A stretch of 6,909 bases of DNA, taken from the NCBI GenBank assembly GCA_003560175.1, contig PWIZ01000332.1, positions 1-6,909 on the forward strand, given 5' to 3'. The first letter of the stretch is position 1; each line of letters begins with the position of its first letter. Position numbers and translations under genes: made by a program. The stretch comes from Halomonas sp. GTDB taxonomy: Bacteria; Pseudomonadota; Gammaproteobacteria; Pseudomonadales; Halomonadaceae. Below, piece by piece: positions 5,303-6,909 of the stretch. A model generated the notes under the pieces. That model was not told where the DNA came from. It did not search any database and saw nothing but the letters and a program-made list of their open reading frames with translations.

Positions 5303-6909
5303 ATGGTTAAAGTCCGTGAGGATCAGCCTCTGACGGAGACGGGGCGCGTCGATATCGAGCGCTGGATAGAGCGGCTGCAGGAGGACGTCAAGCTGCGCGA
5401 CCCGGCGGAGCTGCGCGATGCCTGCCTGCTGGCAGAGCGCCTGGAGCTCGAGTCCGACAAGCCCCATCGCCGCTGGCTGGCCGATGGCTCCAGCTTTCGC
5501 ATGGGGCTGGAAATGGCCGATATCCTCGGCGAGCTGCGGCTCGACCAGGCCACCCTGGAGGCCGCGGTACTCTACCGCGCCGTGCGCGAGGGGTTGGTCG
5601 ACCTGGAGGCGATCGCCAGGCAGTTTGGCAGCGAGGTCGTCGCGCTGATTCACGGCGTCTTGCACATGGCGGCGATCAGCGCCTCCCAGACGCCCAGCCA
5701 GGAGATGGGCCAGCACGATCAGCAGGACAACCTGCGCAAGATGCTGGTGACCATGATCGATGACGTGCGCGTGGCGCTGATCAAGATCGCCGAGCGCACC
5801 TGCGCCCTGCGCCAGGTCAAGGATGCCCCCCGGGAGAAGCAGCTGCGAGTGGCCCGGGAGGTGTTCAATATCTACGCTCCACTGGCCCACCGGCTGGGTA
5901 TCGGTCATCTGAAGTGGGAGCTGGAAGATCTCTCTTTCCGCTATCTCCACGAGGACGACTACAAGGCCATTGCCCGCCAGCTGGCCGAGAAGCGCCTCGA
6001 CCGAGACCGCTATATCGCCGAGGTGGTCGATACCCTCAAGGGGATGCTGGAGACCCAGGGCATCCTTCGTTATGACGTCGATGGCCGCGCCAAGCACATC
6101 TACTCCATCTGGCGGAAGATGAAGCGCAAGCATATCGACTTCTATCAGGTGCATGACATCCGTGCGGTGCGCATCCTGGTGCCCGAAGTCGCCGACTGCT
6201 ACACCGTGCTGGGGCTGGGGCACTCCCGCTGGCATCATGTGCCCAATGAGTTCGACGACTACATCGCCAACCCGAAGAAGAACGGCTATCAGTCTCTGCA
6301 CACGGCGGTGTTTGGTCCCGAGAGCAAGGTGCTGGAGATCCAGATTCGCACCTTCGCCATGCACGACGAGGCCGAACTCGGCGTCTGCGCCCACTGGCGC
6401 TACAAGGGCCATGACACCAAGGCCAAGAGCGCCAGCTACGAGGAGAAGATCGCCTGGCTGCGTCAGGTGCTCGAGTGGCAGGAGGAGGTCGGCGACTTCG
6501 GCGATATCAGCGAGGGGCTCAACAGCGACGTAGCACCGGATCGCATCTACGTGTTCACTCCCGATGGCCATGTCATCGATCTGCCGCGGGTGGCCACGCC
6601 CATCGACTTCGCCTACCGGGTGCACACCGAGGTGGGTCACCGCTGTCGCGGCGCCAAGGTCAACGGGCGCATCGTGCCGCTCACCTACACGCTCAAGACC
6701 GGTCAGCAGGTTGAGATACTGACCGCCAGCAAGGGCGGTCCGAGCCGCGACTGGCTCAATCCCAGTCTCGGCTATGTGCGCACCAGCCGGGCCCGGGCCA
6801 AGATTCAGGCCTGGTTCAAGCACCAGGCCCGGGACCAGAACCTGGAGGAGGGGCGCGTGCTGTTCGAGCGTGAGATGAAGCGCCTCGACCTCGAAGGAAT
6901 GGATTTCGG
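5303..6909 (+). CDS. relA: GTP pyrophosphokinase RelA, stringent-response synthetase (3' end cut by window)
   Basis: Ribosome-associated enzyme that transfers pyrophosphate from ATP to GTP/GDP when uncharged tRNA enters the A site. The frame is open from the ATG to the right edge (535 codons plus two bases). E. coli RelA has 744 residues, and residues here align at E. coli number +10, so about 210-220 C-terminal residues are missing. The N-terminal hydrolase-like domain (about 40-190) is degenerate: the catalytic HD-x-x-ED motif is replaced by YRAVREG at 91-97, so no hydrolysis is expected. The synthetase domain has Gly261, KHIYSIWRKM, Asp285 in HDIRAVR, the RelA-type acidic motif EFDD (316-319, where SpoT/Rel enzymes have RxKD) and the catalytic Glu345 in LEIQIRT. 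A TGS domain spans about 413-475, followed by the start of the helical domain. The missing part should hold the zinc-finger/CC and ACT domains. The start matches E. coli (MVKVRE versus MVAVRS). It lies 13 bases after rlmD, third in the operon. Confidence 0.96.
   Translation, partial: MVKVREDQPLTETGRVDIERWIERLQEDVKLRDPAELRDACLLAERLELESDKPHRRWLADGSSFRMGLEMADILGELRLDQATLEAAVLYRAVREGLVDLEAIARQFGSEVVALIHGVLHMAAISASQTPSQEMGQHDQQDNLRKMLVTMIDDVRVALIKIAERTCALRQVKDAPREKQLRVAREVFNIYAPLAHRLGIGHLKWELEDLSFRYLHEDDYKAIARQLAEKRLDRDRYIAEVVDTLKGMLETQGILRYDVDGRAKHIYSIWRKMKRKHIDFYQVHDIRAVRILVPEVADCYTVLGLGHSRWHHVPNEFDDYIANPKKNGYQSLHTAVFGPESKVLEIQIRTFAMHDEAELGVCAHWRYKGHDTKAKSASYEEKIAWLRQVLEWQEEVGDFGDISEGLNSDVAPDRIYVFTPDGHVIDLPRVATPIDFAYRVHTEVGHRCRGAKVNGRIVPLTYTLKTGQQVEILTASKGGPSRDWLNPSLGYVRTSRARAKIQAWFKHQARDQNLEEGRVLFEREMKRLDLEGMDF

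Noticed and set aside
4859..6823. Long minus-strand open frame (654 codons) opposite relA and the end of rlmD
   Set aside because: It lies fully opposite two clearly conserved genes. Such long antisense frames arise by codon bias in GC-rich DNA. Its translation is low-complexity (Leu, Gly, His, Gln rich), shows no recognisable domain and starts inside rlmD with no clear ribosome binding site.
1..6909. A novel defence, mobile or biosynthetic system
   Set aside because: All the space is filled by four core housekeeping or regulatory genes with conserved synteny. There are no repeats of array type, no transposase or integrase, and no compositional break.

Overview
The window is compact, GC-rich bacterial chromosome (third codon positions are mostly G/C). 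It carries core genes of a gammaproteobacterium. The protein sequences and the gene order, with barA/gacS divergent from cysM-rlmD-relA, fit a Pseudomonas/Halomonas-like lineage. Halomonadaceae is my best guess, but that is an inference from protein flavour and not proven by the sequence. I see no tRNA, rRNA, CRISPR array, insertion sequence or phage gene.

Layout: (1) Positions 1-126 hold what may be the last 25 codons of a rightward gene, followed by a short cluster of inverted repeats. (2) Positions 127-2823, minus strand, encode a full-length hybrid sensor kinase of the BarA/GacS family (membrane sensor, HAMP, kinase, degenerate receiver, true receiver, HPt). (3) Positions 2824-2939 are a 116-base divergent control region. 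It has a perfect TATAAT box for the rightward operon, a CCACC-N4-GGTGG dyad inside that promoter's spacer, a G7 run and a candidate extended -10 for barA. (4) Positions 2940-6909, plus strand, form a tight operon: cysM (cysteine synthase B), rlmD (23S rRNA U1939 methyltransferase) and relA ((p)ppGpp synthetase, cut by the right edge after 535 codons). The gaps are 1 and 13 bases, and each downstream Shine-Dalgarno lies in or on the end of the previous gene, so translational coupling is likely.

Functionally, the region joins two global regulators head to head: BarA/GacS, which drives the GacA/UvrY-Csr/Rsm cascade, and RelA, which makes the stringent-response alarmone. CysM and RlmD add cysteine supply and ribosome modification to the relA transcript. 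E. coli also has barA divergent from rlmD-relA, so this is conserved synteny with cysM added, not a new system. The points most worth a second look are the shared divergent promoter region, a CsrA-like motif over the cysM ribosome binding site, and a basic N-terminal extension on RlmD.
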